From positions 124,001-188,000 of the forward strand of contig NZ_JACATN010000003.1 of NCBI RefSeq assembly GCF_018603515.1: a stretch of DNA of 64,000 nucleotides. The letters run 5' to 3'. The notes beneath the pieces were generated by a model that saw only the letters and a program-made list of their open reading frames with translations, ran no database searches and was not told the DNA's origin. The position numbers and the translations under genes are program-made. Source of the stretch: Zobellia barbeyronii. GTDB lineage: Bacteria; Bacteroidota; Bacteroidia; Flavobacteriales; Flavobacteriaceae. This document shows, piece after piece, positions 9,354 to 18,729 of this stretch (position 1 is the first letter of the stretch; each line of letters begins with the position of its first letter).

Positions 9354-10967
9354 TTATGGTCGTTCTTCTTTTTCTATAATTGAGAAGTTATCATAGTAGA
9401 CAGTCATGTCTGTAGTCTTCTCTGCATTAGGTAAAATTCTTAAATAGAACTGAGATAATGGTGTAGTACTCTGATAATCAACCGTATGTGTTTTCCACTC
9501 CCCTAATGGATGGGTAAAATTATTCCAAAACTGAAAACCCCAATTTTGCAATAAGAAAAGGCCAGTACTTGAAGTCCCGTCCCCTCCAACAGCATCGGGC
9601 GCAATGTACATATCATAAGAAACGATATAAGTTACACCTTCTTCAAAAATAATAGGATTTGTAAATGCCGCACCTGCTTCTGCATTATCCTGACCTGCCT
9701 CAATTTTCAATTTTAAGCTATACTCGCCAGTGGCAGCTTGCTCCGTAGAATATTCAGCAGTTCCTTTATTACTCCAGAAAGGAGCCCAACTATCTGCACC
9801 TGTTTCCAAACCGGCAATATCCGCAGGTAATAAATTTACTGAGCTCATTAGTACAGGTTCATCTGCAAATGGTAATGCTTCTCTAGTATCCGATGATTCT
9901 ATGCTACCACCTACATAAGAAACCGTAATAACATCTGGACGATATATAGGAGCCGCTAACTTAATATCCATTTTTGTAGCATCATCTGCATTAACTGCAA
10001 CGGAAGCAACTTCAAAAGCTTCTCCGTTTACCATAACGGTGAAAAACTCTTCTTGGCCACCAAACGGCGTAAATTCACCATTAAATGGAACCTGAATAGT
10101 TTCATCTTCTAGTTCCTTAACTTCTCCTGTAAGTTCAAAAGGTTTGGAAGAAGGTATAACCTTGATTGGTGCATTCACTACGTAAGTTGCAAAATCTCCA
10201 GGAATGTTCTGCCCTGTACGAGATAAATTCATAGTTGCTCTAAAGCTCCCCAATTTATTGAAGGCAATGTTAGCAATTGCATCGCCGCTACTACCTACAA
10301 CAGGATTCTCTACAACTTCCTCACCCGGTTTTAATGCTTTTCTTATGCTCCAAGTACGACCGGTAGGCTCTCCTATAGTAGAGAGATCTGTAAACTCCAT
10401 TGTATTCCCTGCTTCAATATAAATGGTATCTCTAGCTTCATGGTTTACAACTGCATCCCCATTTCTTACCTTAATTACTGGTACAAGTTTAGGGTAGACC
10501 TTAACCATAAAAGTGGTATCAATAACAAATAAGTCTCCTTCTTTTTTTGCAGCCATCTCATAATCTACATTATCGCGATTACCCTTAAAAACTACCATTT
10601 CATTAAAGGTGTTGTATAACCTAACTTTTTTCATTCCCGAGGTTTGAAAAAGTACATGTACTGTCTTTTCAAACGAGGTTGTGGTTCTAGGTTCAATAAT
10701 AAACGGGTCTAAGATAGAATCTGTTCTATCTATCGGTCCTTCAAGAAAGACATCCGTTTTTTCAATTCTCCATGAATGAGCCTCCGCGCCTTGAGATAAA
10801 TCGGTAAAGGACAAATACTCATTTAAATTTACCTGAAGGTCGTTTGCCGTACCCTTACTCGTATAAAAACCTACATCCGAAAAAGGAAAAGGAGCCTCAT
10901 ATTCGTTATCGTCGCACCCTACGAAGAGGATGGCCAAAACGGCTAATATTCTTATTGCGTTTTTCAT
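9354..10967 (-). CDS. Surface glycan-binding lipoprotein with PKD-like and C-terminal carbohydrate-binding domains
   Basis: A 537-residue lipoprotein (SusE/F-position surface glycan-binding protein). ATG at 10967 begins the signal MKNAIRILAVLAILFVGC with lipid Cys at 18; the upstream TTG at 11030 adds 21 Lys-rich residues and is less likely. The middle has two immunoglobulin/PKD-like segments, recognisable by LSFTDLSQGAEAHSWRIEK and MEFTDLSTIGEPTGRTWSI. A further Ig-like segment is followed by a ~150-residue beta-sandwich (GADSWAPFWSNKG to TVYYDNFSIIE) that resembles a family 4/9-type carbohydrate-binding module. It follows susD by 66 bp on the same strand. It likely captures agar or porphyran chains at the surface; the ligand is inferred from the neighbouring agarase. 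Confidence 0.82.
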   Translation of the reverse strand: MKNAIRILAVLAILFVGCDDNEYEAPFPFSDVGFYTSKGTANDLQVNLNEYLSFTDLSQGAEAHSWRIEKTDVFLEGPIDRTDSILDPFIIEPRTTTSFEKTVHVLFQTSGMKKVRLYNTFNEMVVFKGNRDNVDYEMAAKKEGDLFVIDTTFMVKVYPKLVPVIKVRNGDAVVNHEARDTIYIEAGNTMEFTDLSTIGEPTGRTWSIRKALKPGEEVVENPVVGSSGDAIANIAFNKLGSFRATMNLSRTGQNIPGDFATYVVNAPIKVIPSSKPFELTGEVKELEDETIQVPFNGEFTPFGGQEEFFTVMVNGEAFEVASVAVNADDATKMDIKLAAPIYRPDVITVSYVGGSIESSDTREALPFADEPVLMSSVNLLPADIAGLETGADSWAPFWSNKGTAEYSTEQAATGEYSLKLKIEAGQDNAEAGAAFTNPIIFEEGVTYIVSYDMYIAPDAVGGDGTSSTGLFLLQNWGFQFWNNFTHPLGEWKTHTVDYQSTTPLSQFYLRILPNAEKTTDMTVYYDNFSIIEKEERP

Positions 10968-11032
10968 TTTATACTTTTTTAATTTCTTATTTTTCGCATT
11001 GTTCATTGATTTAACCATAGCATCCTTCAATT

Positions 11033-12799
11033 CTAATTATTTAATTGAGGGTTAGATATGATTTCTGAATTTGGTAAAGGCCAATACGCATGTATTGATG
11101 AATTATAATTCACTGCAGCCTGTTGAAATTCATTCCAATTTTCATCAATATCCGGATCACCTACTGGTAATTCCTTTACAATGGACGCCCATCTAGTAAC
11201 TTCCTTGCCGTCCTCATCCAAGAGCGGGTAATGATCCGCCGCATAACGTCTTTTGGCCAATTCTTGAAAACGTTCTGCCTTTATGCCCCATCTTCTAAGA
11301 TCAATATTTCTATTACCGTCACCTTCTGCAGAAAGCTCCAAAGGCAACTCTTTATACATAAGGTGCTCCATTAGGCTTTGCGCATCGTAAGTAACATTGT
11401 CATGATCATTTGTTGGAAACTCTCCAGTTCCCGCCAAGCCCAACAATTGAACTCCTGATCTTCTACGTACTTTGTTGATATAGGTAAGTGCTTCATCTAC
11501 ATTGCCCAATTTTATCTGAGCTTCTGCATATTGCAAATAGATTTCTGCTAAACGAATTAAACGCTCATTAACACCTGATCTTACCTTGCCCGGTGAAAGC
11601 TCTTCCTCTGATCTAGTAATATCCCAGTTGGTGTGTTTTCTCCAAAATGCAGTCATTTTAACATTAAAGTTTGAGGCTTGTCCTGTTTCGTCTCTCAGGT
11701 AATACCCCATATCAGTATCATCAACTAAAGCAACCGACCACGATGTTCTTAAACTGAACTTTCTAAAGCCTTCATTGCCCTCTTCATCAATAACCTTATT
11801 TCTAGGGTCGGAGAAATCTAAAGGATCATTCCTATATTCTAATATTAACCAGTTGGCAACAACAGCTCCAAACCATGTTCCTGCTCCTCCAGTAAATTGT
11901 CTAACATATGCGGTATTTGCAACATCTCTACCATCCCAAGGGCCTAACTCATTTTTGAAATCTAAGGAGTACCCAACTTCTAGGATAGATTCTTCGTTAA
12001 ACTCATCCATAGTAGTAAAGTTGCTACCAATATTAGGGGTCAAAGAATACCCAAAATTGTCAATCACATTTTTAAAATGTGTAGAAGCGGTTTCATAATC
12101 ACCTTCGTAAAGATATGATTGGCCCAAAACAGCTACAGCAGCACCCGCAGTTACCCGGCCCTTTTCTTTATCCTCCCATGAATTCGGTAAATTTTCCGCA
12201 GCAAATTTTAAATCTTCTAAATAAAATTTCTTTACATCCTCAGCTGGTGACACCGCTTGGTAAAATTCACTTTCTTCTATTGGTACAAAATCATAAATTG
12301 GTACAGCTCCCCCATTAAAAGAGTTATAAAGGTTAAAGTACAGGTAGCCTCTTAAAAAGCGTGCTTGTGCAAGGATAACTAACCCATCTTCTTTCTCCTT
12401 TTCTGTAGTATAGGTTTCCGCCAGCACAGCAGCAGCCTCAATAACTTGATTTGCCCTAAAAATAGCGGTGTAGTTTGCACTCCATTTGTTATTAGGTACA
12501 GCAGAGGCATCATTAAAAACCTGTAAGTAATACTCATTTGTATTATTTGGCCTTTGATAACCACTTGACCATGCCAGATCGGTTCTAGCAAGTTCGCCTA
12601 CTAAATTTATAGTATTTGAATTTGCGAAACCCTTATAACTCGCAATCAGGCCTTGTTCTAAATCTCCATTGTCTTTCCAAAAGGTTTCTGTAGAAATCTG
12701 ATTTGGATTGGTCTGCTCCAGAAAATCATCTGAACAGCCCATAATTGCTAACATAGGCACTAGTATAAAAAGTAACCGTTTTGTTATCGTTGTTTTCAT
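11033..12799 (-). CDS. SusD/RagB-family glycan-binding lipoprotein
   Basis: Complete SusD-like protein, 588 residues from ATG 12799, which begins a lipoprotein signal (MKTTITKRLLFILVPMLAIMGC). Another ATG at 12856 overlaps the susC stop as TAATG and would add 19 residues; it may be the translational restart, so the start is uncertain. SusD hallmarks are present: SDDFLEQTNPNQISTETFW, the TPR-like helices QARFLRGYLYFNLYNSF and AVLGQSYLYEGDYETA, RLIRLAEIYLQYAEAQIKLG, and the terminal HAYWPLPNSEIISNPQL. It works with SusC as the outer-membrane capture lid. Gene order susC-susD-binding protein-agarase defines the core of the polysaccharide utilisation locus. Confidence 0.95.
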   Translation of the reverse strand: MKTTITKRLLFILVPMLAIMGCSDDFLEQTNPNQISTETFWKDNGDLEQGLIASYKGFANSNTINLVGELARTDLAWSSGYQRPNNTNEYYLQVFNDASAVPNNKWSANYTAIFRANQVIEAAAVLAETYTTEKEKEDGLVILAQARFLRGYLYFNLYNSFNGGAVPIYDFVPIEESEFYQAVSPAEDVKKFYLEDLKFAAENLPNSWEDKEKGRVTAGAAVAVLGQSYLYEGDYETASTHFKNVIDNFGYSLTPNIGSNFTTMDEFNEESILEVGYSLDFKNELGPWDGRDVANTAYVRQFTGGAGTWFGAVVANWLILEYRNDPLDFSDPRNKVIDEEGNEGFRKFSLRTSWSVALVDDTDMGYYLRDETGQASNFNVKMTAFWRKHTNWDITRSEEELSPGKVRSGVNERLIRLAEIYLQYAEAQIKLGNVDEALTYINKVRRRSGVQLLGLAGTGEFPTNDHDNVTYDAQSLMEHLMYKELPLELSAEGDGNRNIDLRRWGIKAERFQELAKRRYAADHYPLLDEDGKEVTRWASIVKELPVGDPDIDENWNEFQQAAVNYNSSIHAYWPLPNSEIISNPQLNN

Positions 12800-12855
12800 A
12801 ACTTTCATTTTTTCATTTTTTTTGTCGGAATTGCTCATCTTCATCTCAAATTTCA

Positions 12856-15800
12856 TTAAAATTCAATTTGAAGTCCGGTTCGTATTTGGGAGCTTACCGG
12901 ATAAGTTCCCTTATCGATTCCTCGTGTACTTAAACCGTTATTACCAACTTCTGGATCATATCCATCATATTTGGTAATCGTTAACGGGTTCTGTGCCGCA
13001 ACGTATATTCTGAATTTTGTTATACCTAGCTTTTCGGTATAATCTCTAGGAATTGTGTATCCCAAAGAAATATTACGTAATCTCACAAAAGTGCCGTCAT
13101 CCAACCAATAGTCCGTTTGACCTCTATAGTTATTATGGGTTGCATTTCTATTTACAGGAATATCCGATGTGTTATTTTGTGGTGTCCATTGGTACACTAA
13201 ATCTTGGTGATTCCCTACTTTATAAGCCAAGGCTTTATTTCCGTTTATGATTTCGGCACCAAAAGATCCATACCATTGCATTGAGAAATCCAATGCTTTG
13301 TAATTGGCTGAAAAGTTAAAACCCATTTCAAATTCTGGAGTACCACTCCCCATATACTGACGGTCACCAATGCCTATAGTTCCGTCTTTATCAAAATCTA
13401 CATACTTTAAGTCTCCAATTTTAGCATCGGGAACAATCGCTTGGTATGCAGCCAATTCTTCTTCGGTTTTAATAGTACCGGCAGTTTCCACTAAAAAGAA
13501 AGCTCCACCTTCATAACCTTCTGCCAAAGCAGTAACCAAATCTTGATCATTATCATGCCCAGAAATACTACTGTCATCAAAATATATGATTTTGTTACTA
13601 CCACTCATTTTGGTAATGATATTATCATTTCTGGTGTAAGTAAGTCCAGCGTTCCATGATACTTTACCTGCGTGCTGATAATTCATGGCAAATTCAACAC
13701 CCTTGTTGGTCATATCTCCAACATTCAAAACTACTTCAGCATTATTCCCACCTCCCGCGGTTGGAGGTAACAAAACAGGGAACAACATATCTTGTTTCTT
13801 GGTTTCGTAAATATCTCCTGAAAGTGTCAGTTTATTATCGAAAAGGCCCATATCAAAACCTGCGTTTAACGATACCGATGTTTCCCAACGCACTTTAGGG
13901 TTAGCAAATCCGGTTTGAGTAGCTCCTAAAATTAAATTTTGATTGGTTGCAGCGCCAAGAACATAATCATTATCCAGTGTAATTGTAGGCGTATAAGAAT
14001 AATCAGCAATACCCTGGTTACCAGTGGTACCTCTACTACCTCTTAATTTGAGCGAAGACACGGTATTCTTTAAAGGATTCCAGAACTTTTCATCAGAAAC
14101 ATTCCAACCAGCTGAAACAGAAGGGAATACACCCCATGGTTCTTCTTTAAAACGAGAAGACCCATCTCTTCTTACGGCAGCACTCAAAAGGTACTTGCCC
14201 TTATAATTATACTGAAGTCTTGCCAACATACCTATTAAGGTACTTTCACGATCTTGAGTCCATTGATTGTTTCCTGATCCTACATTTGGATCCGATGTTG
14301 CCCCGTTAAGAACTACTACGTCGTTAGAAGCTAAATCACTTTTCTCTGCAAAAAACTCAGAATAATTATACTTTTCTGAAGAATATACTCCCGTGAAATT
14401 TATATTATGATCCCCAAAGCTTTTTTGATAGTTCAATATATTCTCCCAAGTAAATTTCTTTGCTAGTGAGCTCATATTTCTAACCTTTGAGCGTTGTGAA
14501 GTTACCTCCGTTCCGTCATCTCTATATGCTGTAAATTTTGGATTTATCGTGATTCTTGTTCCATTATCGTAGCTTGTTGCAATTCTTGAAGTAAACTTTA
14601 GATTATCTGTAAAGCTATAAGTTAAACTCAAGTTACCATCAAAATAATTGTTCTCTTGATTATCCTCTTGTAAAAATCTGTATCCCAAATAAGATAGGTT
14701 GGTAGCCCCATTACCATCAGGTCCTGCATTATCTAAAACACTAGAGCCAGGGTCTATGTTTGGACTGTACGCAGTATACTTTATAGCATCACCAAGTAAA
14801 CCCCATGGCGCATGTTCCCTGTTCTCTACCCTAAAAGACAAACCTGTTGTAATGTTCCATTTTCCTTTAACGAACTGGGTGTTAGCTCTAACATTAAAAC
14901 GATCATATCCAGATTTAATAATTACACCCTCTTGGTCAAAATAGTTACCCGTTACGTTGTAAGTAAGACCATCTTTACCTCCTGAGAGTGAAAGGCTATG
15001 GTTTTGAATTGGTGCCATATCATTTTGAACAAGCTGTACTAAATCCGTATTATTTGTAAGGAAATGAGGACTGCGTTCTATTGTAGTCCATGTGTTACCA
15101 TAACTACTACTATTCAATGCTGAACCTTGCAAAAATTGGACATACAACTTATCCTCTACATTAAGTAATGGAGTTGCAGAAGTAATAGTTTGTAGACCAT
15201 AATAACTATCTACGGCTATTTTCATCTGGCCTTCCTTTCCCTTCTTTGTTGTAACTAAGATTACACCCGCAGCACCTCTAGTACCGTAGATAGCGGCAGA
15301 AGCCCCATCTTTTAATACATCAATAGTTTCAATTTCATTGATACTCAATTTTGGATCTCCATCAAAAGGGATACCATCTACTACATACAATGGCCTATTG
15401 GCTCCATTAATAGACGTAAGTCCACGAATCATTACGTTCGCTTCAGAACCAGGAGCTCCTGAACTTGCTGTAACATTTACCCCAGCAATCTGCCCTTGTA
15501 AAGCAGCTCCAATGTCTGATGTTGATGTTTTTAATAATTCTTCTGACTTTACCTGAGCGACAGCTCCTGTTAGCTCTTTCTTCTTTTGAGCACCATATCC
15601 TATTACTACAACTTCGTCTAGTGCAGAAACATCTTCTTGGAGTGTTACATCTATGGTCTGCTTACCACCAACAGCCACTTCTTTAGATTTAAAACCAATA
15701 TAGGTGAATACCAAAACGGCATTAGATTCCGCATTAATTGTGTATAAACCGTCAAAATCTGTAACTGCTCCGTTGTTGGTACCTTTTACCACAACGCTTA

Positions 15801-15942
15801 CTCCCGGTAAGGGCGCATCATCGGCATATACCGTTCCACTAACGCTTTGAGATTGTGCGGCCATTGTACTTAGACAAAAGACCAAGAACAATCCCATTTG
15901 GAAAGTGTGGGATTTAAAATGAAAAATGTGTTTGAAATTCAT
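12856..15942 (-). CDS. SusC/RagA-family TonB-dependent outer-membrane transporter
   Basis: A 1028-residue TonB-dependent receptor. The signal peptide ends near AAQSQ. It is followed by the carboxypeptidase-regulatory-like domain (VSGTVYADDAPLPGVSVVVKG, residues ~33-110), the TonB-box/linker region DEVVVIGYG, the plug domain with LYVVDGIPFDG and YGTRGAAGVILVTTKKG, and a long beta-barrel ending in IRTGLQIEF with terminal Phe. It imports glycan oligosaccharides into the periplasm with its SusD partner, whose start codon overlaps the stop here. The substrate is inferred to be agar or porphyran oligosaccharides. The 940 bp upstream hold the probable promoter and an inverted repeat at 16442-16472. 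Confidence 0.96.
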   Translation of the reverse strand: MNFKHIFHFKSHTFQMGLFLVFCLSTMAAQSQSVSGTVYADDAPLPGVSVVVKGTNNGAVTDFDGLYTINAESNAVLVFTYIGFKSKEVAVGGKQTIDVTLQEDVSALDEVVVIGYGAQKKKELTGAVAQVKSEELLKTSTSDIGAALQGQIAGVNVTASSGAPGSEANVMIRGLTSINGANRPLYVVDGIPFDGDPKLSINEIETIDVLKDGASAAIYGTRGAAGVILVTTKKGKEGQMKIAVDSYYGLQTITSATPLLNVEDKLYVQFLQGSALNSSSYGNTWTTIERSPHFLTNNTDLVQLVQNDMAPIQNHSLSLSGGKDGLTYNVTGNYFDQEGVIIKSGYDRFNVRANTQFVKGKWNITTGLSFRVENREHAPWGLLGDAIKYTAYSPNIDPGSSVLDNAGPDGNGATNLSYLGYRFLQEDNQENNYFDGNLSLTYSFTDNLKFTSRIATSYDNGTRITINPKFTAYRDDGTEVTSQRSKVRNMSSLAKKFTWENILNYQKSFGDHNINFTGVYSSEKYNYSEFFAEKSDLASNDVVVLNGATSDPNVGSGNNQWTQDRESTLIGMLARLQYNYKGKYLLSAAVRRDGSSRFKEEPWGVFPSVSAGWNVSDEKFWNPLKNTVSSLKLRGSRGTTGNQGIADYSYTPTITLDNDYVLGAATNQNLILGATQTGFANPKVRWETSVSLNAGFDMGLFDNKLTLSGDIYETKKQDMLFPVLLPPTAGGGNNAEVVLNVGDMTNKGVEFAMNYQHAGKVSWNAGLTYTRNDNIITKMSGSNKIIYFDDSSISGHDNDQDLVTALAEGYEGGAFFLVETAGTIKTEEELAAYQAIVPDAKIGDLKYVDFDKDGTIGIGDRQYMGSGTPEFEMGFNFSANYKALDFSMQWYGSFGAEIINGNKALAYKVGNHQDLVYQWTPQNNTSDIPVNRNATHNNYRGQTDYWLDDGTFVRLRNISLGYTIPRDYTEKLGITKFRIYVAAQNPLTITKYDGYDPEVGNNGLSTRGIDKGTYPVSSQIRTGLQIEF

Positions 15943-16432
15943 ATAGTTTCTTGTTAAATTTTAAAAAAGACACAATTAAAAAAAGTAGGTCTAACCTTAT
16001 TTTAAAAGTTGAATTCAAATTCAAGTAATGTTAGATTTTCTTAAATATTAAAATCGAGACAAACGATTCCCCATACTTTGTTATAGTTTGACATTTTTAA
16101 GAGGTCGTTCTAGAATTCGTACGGCTTAATTTGTATGTCTAGACTTCTATTTTATATTCAGTTTTGAGTTTGAGAAAATTGATTACTTGTGCTAATTGAA
16201 ATCAACATTATGCCCGTTGATTTAGTTTAGGAATACATGTTGAGAAACACCTTTGAAAAAACAGGAGGTGCATTGTTGGGAGAGAAGTGATTTTTTCTTT
16301 TCATAAATAGAGTTGGTTTAAAGTGAGTAAAGGTTGATTATTGAATTATCAATTAAGAGTTAAAAAATTTACACATACTCGCTAATTGATGTCCAAAATA
16401 GAGATATTGTTAATTTTACCCTAAAAAAAGCG

Positions 16433-16472
16433 CTTGACAAAAACTTGACAGAATCAAATTTTATGTCAAGTT
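16433..16472. promoter_or_regulatory. Candidate operator: inverted repeat plus extra half-site upstream of susC
   Basis: AACTTGACA (16442-16450) and TGTCAAGTT (16464-16472) form a perfect inverted repeat with a 13-bp spacer. A third CTTGACA begins at 16433, exactly 11 bp before the same heptamer in the first arm. This layout suits a dimeric or multimeric activator binding on one face of the helix. No T-run follows, so it is not a terminator. The cognate regulator is unknown; the TPR/HTH gene at 18730 is one candidate. Confidence 0.45.
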
Positions 16473-16666
16473 AACCTCTTTAAGCCCTTATACATATTGA
16501 TTTTACAAATCGAAAAGAAAAAACAGAACACTACAAAAGACACTAATTATAAAGTGTTAAAATTTGAGTAGTTTATTACTTAAAAAACAGTGATAAGACG
16601 CAAAAACAAGTATGAAAAACACGCTCTTAGGCCTTATAGTATTTGAAAAGAGAGAAATTTCGCTAA

Positions 16667-16703
16667 TTAAAAAAGCTATCTCATTGTATGAATAAGATAG
16701 CTT
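16667..16703 (-). terminator. Terminator downstream of the GH29 gene
   Basis: Arms AAGCTATCT (16673-16681) and AGATAGCTT (16695-16703). On the minus strand the stem is followed by a T-run (GCTTTTTTAATT). It lies about 180 bp past the GH29 stop. Confidence 0.8.
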
Positions 16704-16885
16704 CCCAAAATAAGATTAAGAGGTAATTTATGGAGTACAACAAATGGTTTTGTAATAGAAGATATGGTTTAGATAGAATATCAGAACTCATTACCTAGCC
16801 GGCTTAGCACTTTCCATCAAATACATATCAAACAAGTCTAAGGGGACTTATTTACACCCCTTCCGTAAATTAATATCCCTTTGTT

Positions 16886-18409
16886 TTACAAATTAATCTT
16901 AAAAACAAACGCATGTTTACCCACTGGGTTCTTTGGTAAACTTATATGCAGACCATCAGATTTTTTGGCAAACTCTAATTTTTTGGAAGTCCCAAGCAAC
17001 TCAATAGATTTAATTTCCTTTTTTAGTAAACCACGTTCCGTACCTAATGTTCTAATTACGGTCTCGCTAGATTCAGGCCAATCTAATTGTATGGCATATA
17101 AAGCATCACCCTTAACTGTGAATCGGATATCATCTGATGTATTATCAGGGTTCTTACGCTCACTTAAATGACCCTCAGTTACTTTTGCAGAGCCTTCACC
17201 ATATACTTCCCAAGGTCTAGCATCATAAATAGCTTCTCCGTTTTGACGCAGCCACTCACCTATTTCTAAAAGGCGTTCTTGTACGGGAGCTGGTATCTCA
17301 CCATCTGCTTTAGGTGTAATGTTCAATAACAGACAACCATTTTTACTTACTACATCCACCAAAAAATCTATAATACGGTTTGTACTTTTATAATCGGGGT
17401 CACTAATATCACTCCATGCTTTCCAATCAATAGAATCATCTGTTAACCACGGGAAATCTTTCATCTCGCTCATTCTAGCACGCTCTACGTCCAATACCGC
17501 GGTACCTTTTGCAAAATCATAAAACTTATACGTAGCCACTACTTCTTGATTATTTTTTACCCCATGATTATAATAATAGGATAGAAATTCTTTTCGGTAA
17601 GCCTCATCAATAACATCAACCTTATTGTCAAACCATACAAGATCAGGACTATAATTATCAACAATTTCTTTTAGTCTGTCTAACCACTCTTCATTGAATT
17701 TTTTATCACCAACGGGATAGTACCGTTCGGAACCTTCATCAATTTCTTTGGTGCTGAATGGATACTGAAAATCTCCTTTTTTCAATTTTGGCCCATATAA
17801 ATCTGCATACTTCGGGTCAGCCGCATCTGTAGATTCGTCCCAAGTTGGGTACCAACCAAAGAGCCATTGACGGTGGTAGGTAGCTATGAATTTCATGTCT
17901 CGTTTTCTAATCTCTTTTGACAGTTCTCCCATGATATCCCGTTTAGGCCCCATATTTTTAGAGTTCCAACGGGTAAGTTTACTGTCCCACATTGCAAAGC
18001 CATCTGCATGTTCGGACACCGGACCTGCAAATTTAGCACCTGCTTTTTCAAAGAGATCGGCCCATTCTGCAGCATCAAATTTTTCAGCTTTAAACATGGG
18101 TATAAAATCTTTATAACCAAACTCATTTAACGGCCCATAAGTTTTAACATGATGCTCGTAAAAACGTTTTCCTTTTTTGTGCTCTGGGTTATCAGGAGAT
18201 GTATACATCCAATGTGAATACCATTCATTTTCATAGGCCGGAACGGAATATGGTCCCCAATGACAATAAATACCAAATTTTGCATCCTGAAACCATTCTG
18301 GAGTTTCATGACTTCTTAAAGACTGCCAATCAGCCTCATAGCTCTTTTCTTGTGCAGAAACCAAATTAAAGGTCAACAGCAATACCAATACTAAATAGAT
18401 TGTTCTCAT
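16886..18409 (-). CDS. GH29 alpha-L-fucosidase-family enzyme (possible alpha-L-galactosidase)
   Basis: Secreted glycoside hydrolase of 507 residues. The signal peptide (MRTIYLVLVLLLTFNLVSAQ) is followed by the GH29 barrel: WFQDAKFGIYCHWGPYSVPAYENEWY near the N-terminus, AGAKFAGPVSEHADGFAMWDS, and SPDLVWFDNKVDV, where Asp261 is at the position of the family nucleophile. A C-terminal beta-domain follows from about residue 400. GH29 enzymes release terminal alpha-L-fucose, but some members from porphyran loci act on alpha-L-galactose after sulfate removal. Because this gene lies next to an agarase and sulfatases, the second activity is plausible. It has its own promoter region and terminator, so it is a separate transcript of the same locus. 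Confidence 0.88.
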   Translation of the reverse strand: MRTIYLVLVLLLTFNLVSAQEKSYEADWQSLRSHETPEWFQDAKFGIYCHWGPYSVPAYENEWYSHWMYTSPDNPEHKKGKRFYEHHVKTYGPLNEFGYKDFIPMFKAEKFDAAEWADLFEKAGAKFAGPVSEHADGFAMWDSKLTRWNSKNMGPKRDIMGELSKEIRKRDMKFIATYHRQWLFGWYPTWDESTDAADPKYADLYGPKLKKGDFQYPFSTKEIDEGSERYYPVGDKKFNEEWLDRLKEIVDNYSPDLVWFDNKVDVIDEAYRKEFLSYYYNHGVKNNQEVVATYKFYDFAKGTAVLDVERARMSEMKDFPWLTDDSIDWKAWSDISDPDYKSTNRIIDFLVDVVSKNGCLLLNITPKADGEIPAPVQERLLEIGEWLRQNGEAIYDARPWEVYGEGSAKVTEGHLSERKNPDNTSDDIRFTVKGDALYAIQLDWPESSETVIRTLGTERGLLKKEIKSIELLGTSKKLEFAKKSDGLHISLPKNPVGKHAFVFKINL

Positions 18410-18729
18410 TTTTTCAAAATTTTCATCAACATTAAATATGCCAACATGTAAATATGTCGCTAGTGAAAATTACAAATTTGTACAACGCTTTTTGCAGAAC
18501 AAGACTGCTTATATGGTCATGTTCAGTTTATGTACAGTCTTGTTTAACCGTAAAAGAGAGTCAAACGAATAATTCCTTACTCAATTTTGAAAAATGAAAG
18601 AAATTAGTTACACTTGGTATCATACTCTTTACGAGTTCCTTTTGGTATGGTATAGTTCATTTTTCAATTAAAAGCCATAGCTTTCGATTAATCAAATATT
18701 AAGGCAGAACTAATAAATCATAGAACTGA
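18410..18729. other. Divergent intergenic region between GH29 and the TPR regulator
   Basis: A/T-rich 320 bp between divergent genes, so it should contain two promoters. I see no hairpin with a T-run, repeat, or small gene in it. Confidence 0.5.

Larger units (their letters stand above)
15943..16885. other. Long regulatory intergenic region upstream of susC
   Basis: 943 bp with no supported gene. It holds a 9-bp inverted repeat with a direct half-site (16433-16472) and, near 16700, the terminator of the GH29 gene. The rest is A/T-rich, and the susC promoter must be here. Confidence 0.6.
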
